Source: Planctomycetaceae bacterium (GTDB taxonomy: Bacteria > Planctomycetota > Planctomycetia > Pirellulales > Thermoguttaceae). From it: a stretch of DNA of 5,058 nucleotides. The DNA lies in contig JAISJZ010000199.1 in the NCBI GenBank assembly GCA_031261125.1, positions 1-5,058 of the forward strand, given 5' to 3'. Below the pieces are notes generated by a model, which did not search any database, was not told where the DNA came from, and was given only the letters and a program-made list of their open reading frames with translations. The position numbers and the translations under genes were made by a program. The stretch's first letter is position 1; every line of letters begins with the position of its first letter. Below are positions 1-5,058 of this stretch, in pieces.

Positions 1-3000
1 AAGTTGTCCTCACGGAAATCAATGATACCGGTACCGGCATCGGTACCGCCGAGCGTTTGAGCAACAAACGCTTTACCGGCAATCGTGTCCCGATTGATAG
101 CATCGACAACACGCTGCGATGTGATTTGCTGGGCATTACCGGCGACATACACTTCGAGAACGCCGTTATGACCGCCGGAGTTGCCGGTGTTACCGATTTC
201 CAATTCACGCGCCGCGGTGAACACAGAACCGAATGTTTCCAAACCGGGTCCTGTATCGTCTTCACCGTCGCCGGGGTCAACGTTGAAACTGTAATCGTAT
301 TCCGCCCGGAATAATCCTGTGTTGTTAATCGCCGCCACTGCATCGGACAGCGTTACGCCGCCGTCTTCTACCGTTGCCGCAGAACTGTTGACGGTAATGT
401 ACAATCTCTTGTTAACTTCATCATACCGGGCAGTCGCCGATTCTGTTTGGCTTTCGTCTAACTTCGCAACAATCGACACATTATTCAAATCGGTTCCGCC
501 GTTGACACCATAGACGATGAACTTGCCCGTTTCGATAACCGTTCCGGTATCTTTATCGTCAATACTGCAATACGCCATTGCGTTCGACGGACCGGCTTTG
601 TACTGCACATAACTGTCATCGCGAGTCACATTGCCTTCGTCGTCTTCTTCAACGATATGATTATTGTCGAGACGAATCATCCGCACTGCCATTCCGTCAT
701 ACTGGTCGCCGTCCTGTAATGCCTGAACGGTGAATGCCGCATTAGCGTTCTTCGCTTGCAAAGAGGCAATCGGTCTGCCGTCGCCGGCACATTCGGTACC
801 TGCCGCACTGCTGAACGAAATATCCAGGCACGCATCAGGACCGTCGGTAACAAACAGAATATCCGGTGAACCTTCGGGACCCAAGAACTGCAAAGCGGTT
901 TCCGCATCAGGGTCGCCGTAATATGCCGCTTCGTCAAACAGTGTTAATAGTCCGGTACCGGATTGGTCATCGGGAATTTGGGCATAGAACATTTGCGATA
1001 ACGTTTCATCGCAGTTGATAAAGTCAACGAGTTCATTCGCTGTTACTGCTGTGGTGTATCCGTCGGCACCGCCGGTCAGAACGCCGGTCGAAACCCTGAC
1101 TTTCACAGACGGAATATCTTCATTACTACCGGTTGGATTGTCCAATGTGTCGTTGAAAATCGTACCGGTACCATTGCTGTCAACAGCATTGCTCACTGTG
1201 AAATTGGCGGCAATAGTCGAGAACGGGGCATTTTCCGTATCGTTGAACGCACTGACAATATCTTGGGCAGTTACATCGGCAGAACTAACGCGGACAAACA
1301 ACGCCTGATGGTCAGTTCCGATGTCGCCGTAAATCTGACCGGTCTTGATGAACGAACTGTCAGTACCTGTGTTCGGCGTAATACCGGTATCCTCATCGCT
1401 GAGCAGACCGGCTTTGATTTTCGTACTTAACGGCAGCGGTTTGCCGTCCAATGCTTCCGAAACACCTTCGTCGTCTTTGTCAAGAATCGTAATGTCGGCA
1501 CGGAACGGCGAAGCCGCATCAATCGCCGCTTTCAACGAACCGTAAGTGGCGTTCTTCGTCGCGTCGTCCTGATTGTCTATTTGTCCGCGGATGTGCAGCA
1601 CTTTGCGTTCGGTGTCATAGACTGCTGACACGTCGCCAGCCGCATAAGTGTTGTCTTGCTCGAAGTTAATCGCTACATCGTTCAAGCCGGCACCGACTTG
1701 TTTCGCAACGATACGCAGTTGAACGTTATAACTCGACAGGTCGCCGGGGTCGGTATCTTCGCCGGTTCCCCATTTAACGGTTGCCGCCGCATACTGCGCA
1801 CCGTCTTTGTACGCTAATGCCACATCGCCGCCGTCGCCGGCATATCTCTCATTGTCTCCAAGGTCGGCAACGGACTCATCATAAACATAAACAATGTCCG
1901 TGTTTTCAAACTTGGAACCTTCAATCGTTGCCTTAATGTTCAACGCATTGTTCGCCCGCAAATCCGCCGGATTGAAATACCCTTCTTCGTCCGAAACGGA
2001 ACCGGAAATGTACCGCAAACCGTCAACCGCATCAATAGCCCGCTTGACTGCTTCGTCCGTTGCTCCGTCCCGGTACAGGATTTGCAGTTTGCCGGACTTC
2101 TTGTCGAACGTTGCCGCAACACCGCCGTTTTCCTCCGCCGAAGTATGACCGTCGCTGCTGATTCCATCGGCATCGGTTCCCGCTTTGACGAATTCCACCT
2201 GCCGGATTTGCTGTCCTTTTTCCGACTGAACGACAATTCCGCCGCCCGATGTATCGCCGGTAATATCGTAGGAATAAATCCCGTTGTATGATTCATCAAA
2301 ACCGGTCGCCGATGGAGCGGACTTTTCCTGCATCTTCAACTTAAAGTTGATAATACCCGGTTTATCGCCCTGCGGGTCGGTGATGGTATAGGTTGTTTCA
2401 TCATCGGTCCCCGCCGTGAATTTCACCGTATAGTTACCGGCATTAGCCCCGGTCATCAGCGAGGTCAAATTCAAATCGTTTTCAAAACCGGCACTGGTAA
2501 TCATAATTTGTCCTGCCGTCGCTTCGGCACCGACTACCGCCCGGACACCGGTCGTATCGGAAACCTGATTGACGGCGCGGGCAACGTCGCCGACACTTGC
2601 ACCCGCCTGAAACTTGAAATTGTCGCTGCCCTGATTGCCGGTAACTTCGATAACAACATCATCACTAATGCTTGCCTTATCGTAGAACAGTTGAGCATAA
2701 CCGGCATCACGCAGCACGTTCAGGTCAACGTCAATCTGGCTTTGGGTTCCGAAGTTTGCCTGATAAATGTTGAAATCCTTCACGGCGGAATTGTCGATGC
2801 CGGCGGTTTGAAAGCCCATCGAGCCGTCGAGCAAGAGTTGCCCCTGATAGTTAGTCGTCTTGGCAATCCGGTCAATCGAGTCCAGCGACGCATCGACTTG
2901 CAGTTGGTTTGCCGCTATCTGTTCCGGGGTCATCGCACCGGTGTTTGCCGCTTCGTTGACCAAACCACGGATGTCGTTGAGCAGCGCACTGACTTGTCCC

Positions 3001-3248
3001 ATCGCACTGTCGGCAATGGCTATCATACTGTTTGCCCGCTCCGTGTTCGTGATTGCCTTGGCGGTTGCCGTCATATCACTCTTGATGAGTTCGCTGGCAA
3101 TCAGCCCGGCGGGGTCGTCTTTCCCTGAATTTATCCGCAGACCGGTACTCAACCGTGTAAGAATTTCACCCAGTTCGCTCATTGAGCGGTTCAACTGGTT
3201 CTGCGAGATGAGCGATTGAACATTCGATGCAACGTAAAGTCCTGTCAT
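1..3248 (-). CDS. fliC: Giant flagellin, 5' part (C-terminus beyond the window)
   Basis: Flagellin is the secreted subunit of the flagellar filament. I translated the frame from the ATG at 3248-3246 down to base 3 and found 1082 codons without a stop or frameshift; the gene runs off the left edge. Residues 1-140 are a clear flagellin N-domain: NVQSLISQNQLNRS, then RLSTGLRIN (32-40), KDDPAGLIASE (43-53), a coiled-coil-like helix with NDIRGLVNEAANTG, and NYQGQLLLDGS near 131-141. From about residue 190 onward it is a long, Asp/Gly/Thr-rich beta-type variable region with flagellin-IN-like modules. The conserved C-terminal D0/D1 half is not reached, so the protein is far longer than common 270-500-residue flagellins. 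Four Cys occur, all between 746 and 894. The start fits the family and has AAAGGA 10 nt upstream. csrA directly upstream supports flagellin (hag-like) over the hook-associated protein FlgL, which shares this N-domain; FlgL is the main alternative. The symbol is the generic one. Confidence 0.9.
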   Translation of the reverse strand, partial: MTGLYVASNVQSLISQNQLNRSMSELGEILTRLSTGLRINSGKDDPAGLIASELIKSDMTATAKAITNTERANSMIAIADSAMGQVSALLNDIRGLVNEAANTGAMTPEQIAANQLQVDASLDSIDRIAKTTNYQGQLLLDGSMGFQTAGIDNSAVKDFNIYQANFGTQSQIDVDLNVLRDAGYAQLFYDKASISDDVVIEVTGNQGSDNFKFQAGASVGDVARAVNQVSDTTGVRAVVGAEATAGQIMITSAGFENDLNLTSLMTGANAGNYTVKFTAGTDDETTYTITDPQGDKPGIINFKLKMQEKSAPSATGFDESYNGIYSYDITGDTSGGGIVVQSEKGQQIRQVEFVKAGTDADGISSDGHTSAEENGGVAATFDKKSGKLQILYRDGATDEAVKRAIDAVDGLRYISGSVSDEEGYFNPADLRANNALNIKATIEGSKFENTDIVYVYDESVADLGDNERYAGDGGDVALAYKDGAQYAAATVKWGTGEDTDPGDLSSYNVQLRIVAKQVGAGLNDVAINFEQDNTYAAGDVSAVYDTERKVLHIRGQIDNQDDATKNATYGSLKAAIDAASPFRADITILDKDDEGVSEALDGKPLPLSTKIKAGLLSDEDTGITPNTGTDSSFIKTGQIYGDIGTDHQALFVRVSSADVTAQDIVSAFNDTENAPFSTIAANFTVSNAVDSNGTGTIFNDTLDNPTGSNEDIPSVKVRVSTGVLTGGADGYTTAVTANELVDFINCDETLSQMFYAQIPDDQSGTGLLTLFDEAAYYGDPDAETALQFLGPEGSPDILFVTDGPDACLDISFSSAAGTECAGDGRPIASLQAKNANAAFTVQALQDGDQYDGMAVRMIRLDNNHIVEEDDEGNVTRDDSYVQYKAGPSNAMAYCSIDDKDTGTVIETGKFIVYGVNGGTDLNNVSIVAKLDESQTESATARYDEVNKRLYITVNSSAATVEDGGVTLSDAVAAINNTGLFRAEYDYSFNVDPGDGEDDTGPGLETFGSVFTAARELEIGNTGNSGGHNGVLEVYVAGNAQQITSQRVVDAINRDTIAGKAFVAQTLGGTDAGTGIIDFREDN
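303..2117 (-). repeat. Three divergent internal modules in the flagellin variable region
   Basis: Three segments share one plan: small residue, Phe/Tyr-Asp, a turn, then K-x-L-x-I or a close variant, a 10-25-residue spacer, A-I-(D/N), and a terminal Leu/Phe-Arg. They are residues 378-413 (ATFDKKSGKLQI ... RAIDAVDGLRY; bases 2010-2117), 542-584 (AVYDTERKVLHI ... AAIDAASPFRA; bases 1497-1625) and 940-982 (ARYDEVNKRLYI ... AAINNTGLFRA; bases 303-431). The second and third are each preceded by an N-D/N-V-(A/S)-I strand about 16 residues earlier. Half-modules appear near residues 649-678 and 1031-1052. Similarity is at protein level only. They look like diverged IN-type beta modules that lengthened the variable region. 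Confidence 0.5.
2487..2657 (-). other. Flagellin IN-motif-like segment (residues 198-254)
   Basis: Directly after the N-domain the flagellin has a stretch with the layout of the flagellin hook IN motif: a beta strand (VVIEVTG), a polar loop and a second strand (FKFQAG), a short helix (SVGDVARAVNQVSD), then VRAVVG and a final strand (GQIMITSAG). IN motifs occur in variable regions of flagellins and hook-associated proteins. The assignment rests on pattern alone and no profile search was possible. Confidence 0.5.
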
Positions 3249-3252
3249 ATCA

Positions 3253-3268
3253 GTACAATCCTTTGTAC
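3253..3268 (-). promoter_or_regulatory. Flagellin ribosome binding site in a hairpin loop; probable CsrA site
   Basis: On the sense strand the sequence is GTACAA-AGGA-TTGTAC: a perfect 6-bp stem whose 4-nt loop is AGGA, the core of the flagellin Shine-Dalgarno (AAAGGA at 3264-3259, 10 nt before the ATG). The known high-affinity CsrA target is RUACARGGAUGU with GGA in a hairpin loop. This site matches it except for one extra A before GGA. With csrA as the next gene upstream, CsrA binding here would be expected to block ribosome loading. The hairpin is seen directly; binding by CsrA is inferred. Confidence 0.7.
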
Positions 3269-3302
3269 AATAATGAATTACGAATTATGAATTACGAAAT
3301 CC

Positions 3303-3326
3303 GTCCGCAATTCTGTCCGCAATTCC
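3303..3326 (-). repeat. Tandem 12-mer in the flagellin leader
   Basis: Two adjacent copies of GTCCGCAATTC(T/C) on the plus strand (3303-3314 and 3315-3326) are identical at 11 of 12 positions. Read in the sense direction, this block adds three GGA triplets (3326-3324, 3318-3316, 3306-3304) between the two CsrA-type hairpins. It may be a simple duplication or may supply secondary CsrA contacts. Confidence 0.5.
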
Positions 3327-3338
3327 TACATCCGTGTA
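3327..3338 (-). promoter_or_regulatory. Second CsrA-type hairpin in the flagellin leader
   Basis: The sense strand reads TACA-CGGA-TGTA, a perfect 4-bp stem with GGA in the tetraloop. The 12-mer TTACACGGATGT matches the CsrA consensus RUACARGGAUGU at 10 of 12 positions. It lies 72 nt upstream of the GGA in the Shine-Dalgarno hairpin, giving the two-site arrangement known for the B. subtilis hag leader. It functions only if transcription starts upstream of 3338, which is not shown. Confidence 0.55.
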
Positions 3339-3431
3339 AAAATATCCGGCAACCATCAGGAGAATCACTTCTATTACATTTATTCGTAATTCGTAATTCG
3401 TAATTTTACAAAAGCGGCAAAACTTCGGAAC

Positions 3432-3457
3432 ATTTCGGCAGCACCGCTTATACTTAA
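3432..3457 (-). promoter_or_regulatory. Weak sigma-28-like promoter for flagellin
   Basis: The sense strand has TTAAGTAT (3457-3450), 10 nt, then GCCGAAAT (3439-3432). The flagellar sigma-28 consensus is TAAAGTTT, 11 nt, GCCGATAA. Each box matches 6 of 8 and the spacer is one base short. Transcription from here would start near 3425, giving a leader of about 175 nt that includes both CsrA-type hairpins and both heptamer arrays. This is the best flagellar promoter candidate I could find, but it is far from certain. Confidence 0.3.
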
Positions 3458-3474
3458 CATACCGGCTTTACCGG

Positions 3475-3753
3475 TTATTCGCTAAATACGCCGCCGCCCA
3501 AGCCGAACGGCACAGCACTGCCGACGACCAGCGGCAGTCCTTTTTTCGCCTGCTGCTTTCCGGGCGGTTCATCCGTATCAAGACCGTCTCGCTCTTTGAG
3601 AATCGCATCGTAAACCTCTTTCCGATGAACGCTGATGTCGGAAGGGGCTTGAATTCCGAGACGTACTCTGTCGCCGCGGACATCAACCACTGTTATTACG
3701 ACATCTTCGCCGATATGAATACTCTCGTCTTTGTATCTTGAAAGCACCAGCAT
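3475..3753 (-). CDS. csrA: CsrA, translational regulator and probable flagellin repressor
   Basis: CsrA is a small dimeric RNA-binding protein that binds GGA in hairpin loops of leaders and blocks translation; in many flagellated bacteria it controls flagellin. The 92-residue product opens with the canonical MLVLSR, then ESIHIGEDVVITVVDVRGDR, VRLGIQAP and VHRKEVYDAI. The RNA-contacting residues Leu4, Arg6 and Arg44 are present at the usual positions. The core ends near residue 52. About 40 further residues follow, first charged (LDTDEPPGKQQAKKG) and then Gly-rich and hydrophobic (LPLVVGSAVPFGLGGG), which is longer than the roughly 60-75 residues usual for the family. The start has AAGGA 8 nt upstream (3766-3762). 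The gene lies 226 bp upstream of flagellin on the same strand, as in hag loci of Firmicutes. No fliW, the usual antagonist, is in view. A 72-residue open frame overlapping it is a shadow. Confidence 0.97.
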   Translation of the reverse strand: MLVLSRYKDESIHIGEDVVITVVDVRGDRVRLGIQAPSDISVHRKEVYDAILKERDGLDTDEPPGKQQAKKGLPLVVGSAVPFGLGGGVFSE

Positions 3754-3761
3754 TGAACGTT

Positions 3762-3775
3762 TCCTTGTGTGATCC
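3762..3775 (-). promoter_or_regulatory. csrA ribosome binding site with two GGA triplets
   Basis: The sense strand reads AGGATCACACAAGGA, ending 8 nt before the csrA ATG. The 3' AAGGA is the Shine-Dalgarno. Around it, ACACAAGGAAAC matches the CsrA consensus RUACARGGAUGU at 8 of 12 positions, and a second GGA (3775-3773) lies 11 nt upstream. Autorepression of csrA through sites overlapping its own Shine-Dalgarno is known in E. coli. No clear hairpin forms here, so this is only suggestive. Confidence 0.4.
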
Positions 3776-3818
3776 TAATGTTATGTCAGATAATTACGTT
3801 AAATATAAATGCGCCGTT

Positions 3819-3841
3819 AACTGCGGAACTTGTCCGCCGTT
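3819..3841 (+). terminator. Weak hairpin followed by a T-run, plus-strand sense
   Basis: In the 153-bp acpS-csrA gap, AAC-T-GCGGA-ACTTG-TCCGC-C-GTT folds into an 8-bp stem with one mismatch and is followed on the plus strand by CTCTTTTT. The form is that of an intrinsic terminator for plus-strand transcription, but no plus-strand gene ends here. In the minus-strand direction there is no T-run directly after the stem. The rest of the gap (3754-3906) is AT-rich, has no gene, and presumably holds the csrA promoter, which I could not place. Confidence 0.2.
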
Positions 3842-3906
3842 CTCTTTTTCGTCAAACGAATATAAGTAAGTTGAATAAATTAAATAAAAAGGATAAAATA
3901 TAGCGG

Positions 3907-4281
3907 TTAAGGTATTCCTGCCGCAACGGCTGTCGCATAGTCCTTACAATGTGAAATGCTGACAAGGATTTCGGCAATTCCTTTTTCCGCGGCAACTTCC
4001 GCCGCTCCGTTGTGCAACCTGATGAACGGTGCGCCGCTCGCCTCGTTCACCACTTCGACATCCGTCCACGTTATACCGGCGACCCAGCCCGTTCCTAACG
4101 CTTTCAGTACCGCTTCTTTTGCCGCCCAGCGACCGGCAAAATGCTGCTGTGCATTCCTCCGGTCGGAGCAATACCGAATCTCTCCTTCGGTGAAAACACG
4201 CTCGACAAAATGCTTACCGTGCTTGGCAAGCATTTGTCCGATGCGTTCACATTCAATAATATCCGTACCGATAGTAAGCAT
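3907..4281 (-). CDS. acpS: Holo-[acyl-carrier-protein] synthase (AcpS)
   Basis: AcpS transfers the 4'-phosphopantetheine arm from coenzyme A to a serine of apo-acyl carrier protein, activating it for cytoplasmic fatty acid synthesis. The 124-residue product has the family's ordered motifs: IGTDIIE at 4-10 with the Mg-binding Asp7, RVFTEGEIRYC at 28-38, FAGRWAAKEAVLKALGTG at 48-65 with the metal/catalytic Glu56 and Lys60, and ILVSISHCKDYATAVA near the C-terminus. Length is normal for a single-domain AcpS. I chose the ATG at 4281 because it gives MLTIGTD, the typical family start. An in-frame TTG at 4293 would add four residues (MLTF); neither start has a strong Shine-Dalgarno. It stands 153 bp from csrA and 120 bp from the kinase. 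A functional tie to motility is not implied. Confidence 0.95.
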   Translation of the reverse strand: MLTIGTDIIECERIGQMLAKHGKHFVERVFTEGEIRYCSDRRNAQQHFAGRWAAKEAVLKALGTGWVAGITWTDVEVVNEASGAPFIRLHNGAAEVAAEKGIAEILVSISHCKDYATAVAAGIP

Positions 4282-4387
4282 AAACGTTAACAACGGAACC
4301 CATCCCGCAGTATTTTTATCGGAAGGGCGTGAATGTCCGCTGTTTTAATTCCGCAAAAGAACAGCAAACGGGGATTGTACCGATTTT

Positions 4388-4409
4388 ACGGTTAAAAGAA
4401 ACTAACCGT
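4388..4409 (-). other. Hairpin at the 3' end of the kinase gene
   Basis: A perfect 7-bp inverted repeat, ACGGTTA-(8 nt)-TAACCGT, spans the kinase stop codon on the sense strand; the stop TAG (4404-4402) overlaps the end of the first arm. It is followed by AAAATCGG rather than a T-run, so it is not a standard intrinsic terminator. It could protect the mRNA 3' end or be incidental. Confidence 0.3.
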
Positions 4410-5058
4410 TGTTCGTGTTTCGGCGGGCGACCCGGTTTTGAGCAAATTGCCGAATCTCGTTGAACATTTCAGAATTCGTCCGCCGTTTTGGTTCCAAGCA
4501 CCACGGCAAACGAACCGTGAACGTACTGCCGGCACCGAGTTGACTTTCCAACGTTATTTCCCCGTCAAGCATCTTGCAAATCTCTTTCACGATCGACAGT
4601 CCCAAGCCGCTGCCGGAGTGTTCCCGCTTCATCATATCGCCTTCCGTTGCCGAATTCTTGCCTTGCCGGAATTTCTCAAATACAATCTGCTGGTCTTCCT
4701 CCGATATACCGACACCGGTGTCGGAAACGGTGAGAAGTAAGTAAGTGTTAACCTTCTTAACACTTACTTTAATCCGTCCGCCTTCCGGCGTAAATTTCAC
4801 CGCATTGGACAAAAGATTGTTAAGAATCTGCTGTATCCGCGATTCGTCCTGTTTCACCGGCGGAAGATTCGGTTCAACCGCCGTTTCTAATTCAATGTTC
4901 TTCCGGTCAACAAGCGGTTTTGCCATATCGGCTTGGGCGGCAACGGTCAACGCAATGTTAAACTCTGCCGGTTTCACTTCCATTTGTCCCGCTTCCATTT
5001 TTGCCATATCGGCGCTGCGGCCTGAAACGACAGTCTGTTTTGCAGAATTGTAATTTGC
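4402..5058 (-). CDS. Sensor histidine kinase, C-terminal part (N-terminus beyond the window)
   Basis: Two-component sensor kinases autophosphorylate on a histidine and pass the phosphate to a response regulator. The frame is open to the right edge, with 218 residues visible; an internal Met codon at 5007 is not the true start. Numbering from that Met, the end of the dimerization helix is MAKMEAGQMEV (1-11). The HATPase_c domain is complete: N-box IQQILNNLLSNAVKFTP (58-74), G1 box VSDTGVGIS (94-102), F-box IVFEKFRQG (108-116), G2 box GSGLGLSIVKEI (132-143), and final strand GSTFTVRLPW (160-169). About 32 polar, basic residues follow the domain. The phospho-accepting His and any sensor (PAS, GAF or membrane) domains lie outside the window, so the signal is unknown. 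No receiver domain follows, so it is not a hybrid kinase at this end. The partner regulator is not in view. Confidence 0.92.
   Translation of the reverse strand, partial: ANYNSAKQTVVSGRSADMAKMEAGQMEVKPAEFNIALTVAAQADMAKPLVDRKNIELETAVEPNLPPVKQDESRIQQILNNLLSNAVKFTPEGGRIKVSVKKVNTYLLLTVSDTGVGISEEDQQIVFEKFRQGKNSATEGDMMKREHSGSGLGLSIVKEICKMLDGEITLESQLGAGSTFTVRLPWCLEPKRRTNSEMFNEIRQFAQNRVARRNTNNG
4739..4769 (-). repeat. Perfect 13-bp palindrome inside the kinase gene
   Basis: AAGTAAGTGTTAA (4739-4751) and TTAACACTTACTT (4757-4769) are exact reverse complements separated by 5 nt. In the mRNA the loop reads GAAGG. The stretch encodes KVSVKKVNTYLL, the two beta strands before the G1 box of the ATPase domain, so it is fully compatible with the protein. 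It would form a strong local mRNA hairpin. Confidence 0.7.

Larger units (their letters stand above)
3275..3406. repeat. Inverted pair of AATTACG-type heptamer arrays
   Basis: The left array (3275-3298) holds three GAATTAC units, the middle one GAATTAT, plus GAA. The right array (3382-3405) holds three ATTCGTA units plus ATT, which is the same 7-bp repeat in reverse complement. Arms 3275-3298 and 3383-3406 can pair over 24 positions with one internal mismatch and one at the end. They enclose about 84 bp that contain the second CsrA-type hairpin and the tandem 12-mer. Short AATTACG-type tracts of this kind recur in intergenic DNA of diverse bacteria, so a small non-coding repeat element is possible. 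A leader stem-loop is the alternative. Confidence 0.6.

Noticed and set aside
2508..3128. 206-codon plus-strand open frame opposite the flagellin gene
   Set aside because: It is antisense to the conserved flagellin N-domain, has no recognisable domain, and is explained by the codon use of the real gene; the same applies to the other plus-strand frames over 1-3219, 3956-4348 and 4438-5053.
1..3248. Hook-associated protein FlgL instead of flagellin
   Set aside because: The N-domain is shared by both families, but the adjacent csrA, the CsrA-type leader and the very long variable region fit flagellin better. The missing C-terminus keeps this from being certain.
3412..3449. Inverted repeat AAGCGG...CCGCTT downstream of csrA as a terminator
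   Set aside because: The stem is only 6 bp around a 26-nt loop, the T-run is short, and it overlaps the candidate flagellin promoter.
3461..3475. ACCGG-CTTTA-CCGGT hairpin touching the csrA stop codon as a terminator
   Set aside because: A 5-bp stem with no T-run on the minus strand.
3468..3686. 72-codon minus-strand frame within csrA
   Set aside because: It is a shifted-frame shadow of csrA.
4339..4365. GCTGTT...AACAGC inverted repeat in the kinase-acpS gap
   Set aside because: A 6-bp stem with a 15-nt loop and no T-run; expected by chance.
4374..4379. TACAAT as a -10 box for acpS
   Set aside because: No acceptable -35 box at 16-18 bp spacing, so the match is not meaningful alone.

Overview
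The window reads as part of a flagellar and regulatory neighbourhood from a planctomycete-like bacterium. The strongest clue is the N-terminus of the large gene at the left. It is an unmistakable flagellin N-domain, with a DDPAGLIASE core of the kind I associate with planctomycete flagellins, and it leads into a very long, acidic, Gly/Thr/Asp-rich variable region. Base composition is moderate rather than GC-rich. The taxonomic call is an inference from one protein style, not from a marker gene.

All four genes lie on the minus strand, so transcription runs from high to low coordinates. First is the 3' end of a sensor histidine kinase (5058 to 4402, open at the right edge), with a complete ATPase domain. 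After a 120-bp gap comes acpS, holo-[acyl-carrier-protein] synthase (4281 to 3907). After a 153-bp AT-rich gap comes csrA, the carbon storage/flagellin translation regulator (3753 to 3475). After a 226-bp leader/promoter region comes a giant flagellin (3248 to beyond base 1), with 1082 uninterrupted codons and no C-terminal flagellin domain yet in view.

The biologically coherent unit is csrA plus flagellin. In Bacillus subtilis, CsrA represses flagellin (hag) translation by binding leader hairpins, one of which overlaps the Shine-Dalgarno. Here the flagellin leader shows the same design. A perfect 6-bp hairpin (GTACAA-AGGA-TTGTAC) puts the Shine-Dalgarno AGGA in its loop 10 nt before the ATG. 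A second perfect hairpin (TACA-CGGA-TGTA) lies about 70 nt upstream. All six sense-strand GGA triplets of the leader fall in the 90 nt nearest the gene. The leader also carries a tandem 12-mer and two inverted arrays of a 7-bp AATTACG-type repeat, which could pair over about 24 bp and enclose the second site. A weak sigma-28-like promoter lies further upstream. acpS (lipid metabolism) and the kinase are probably just neighbours, and no terminator is convincing between any of the genes.

I see no mobile element, CRISPR array, RNA gene or obviously new multi-gene system. The items most worth following up are the CsrA-flagellin leader, the giant cysteine-containing flagellin, the CsrA C-terminal tail, and a perfect 13-bp palindrome inside the kinase gene.
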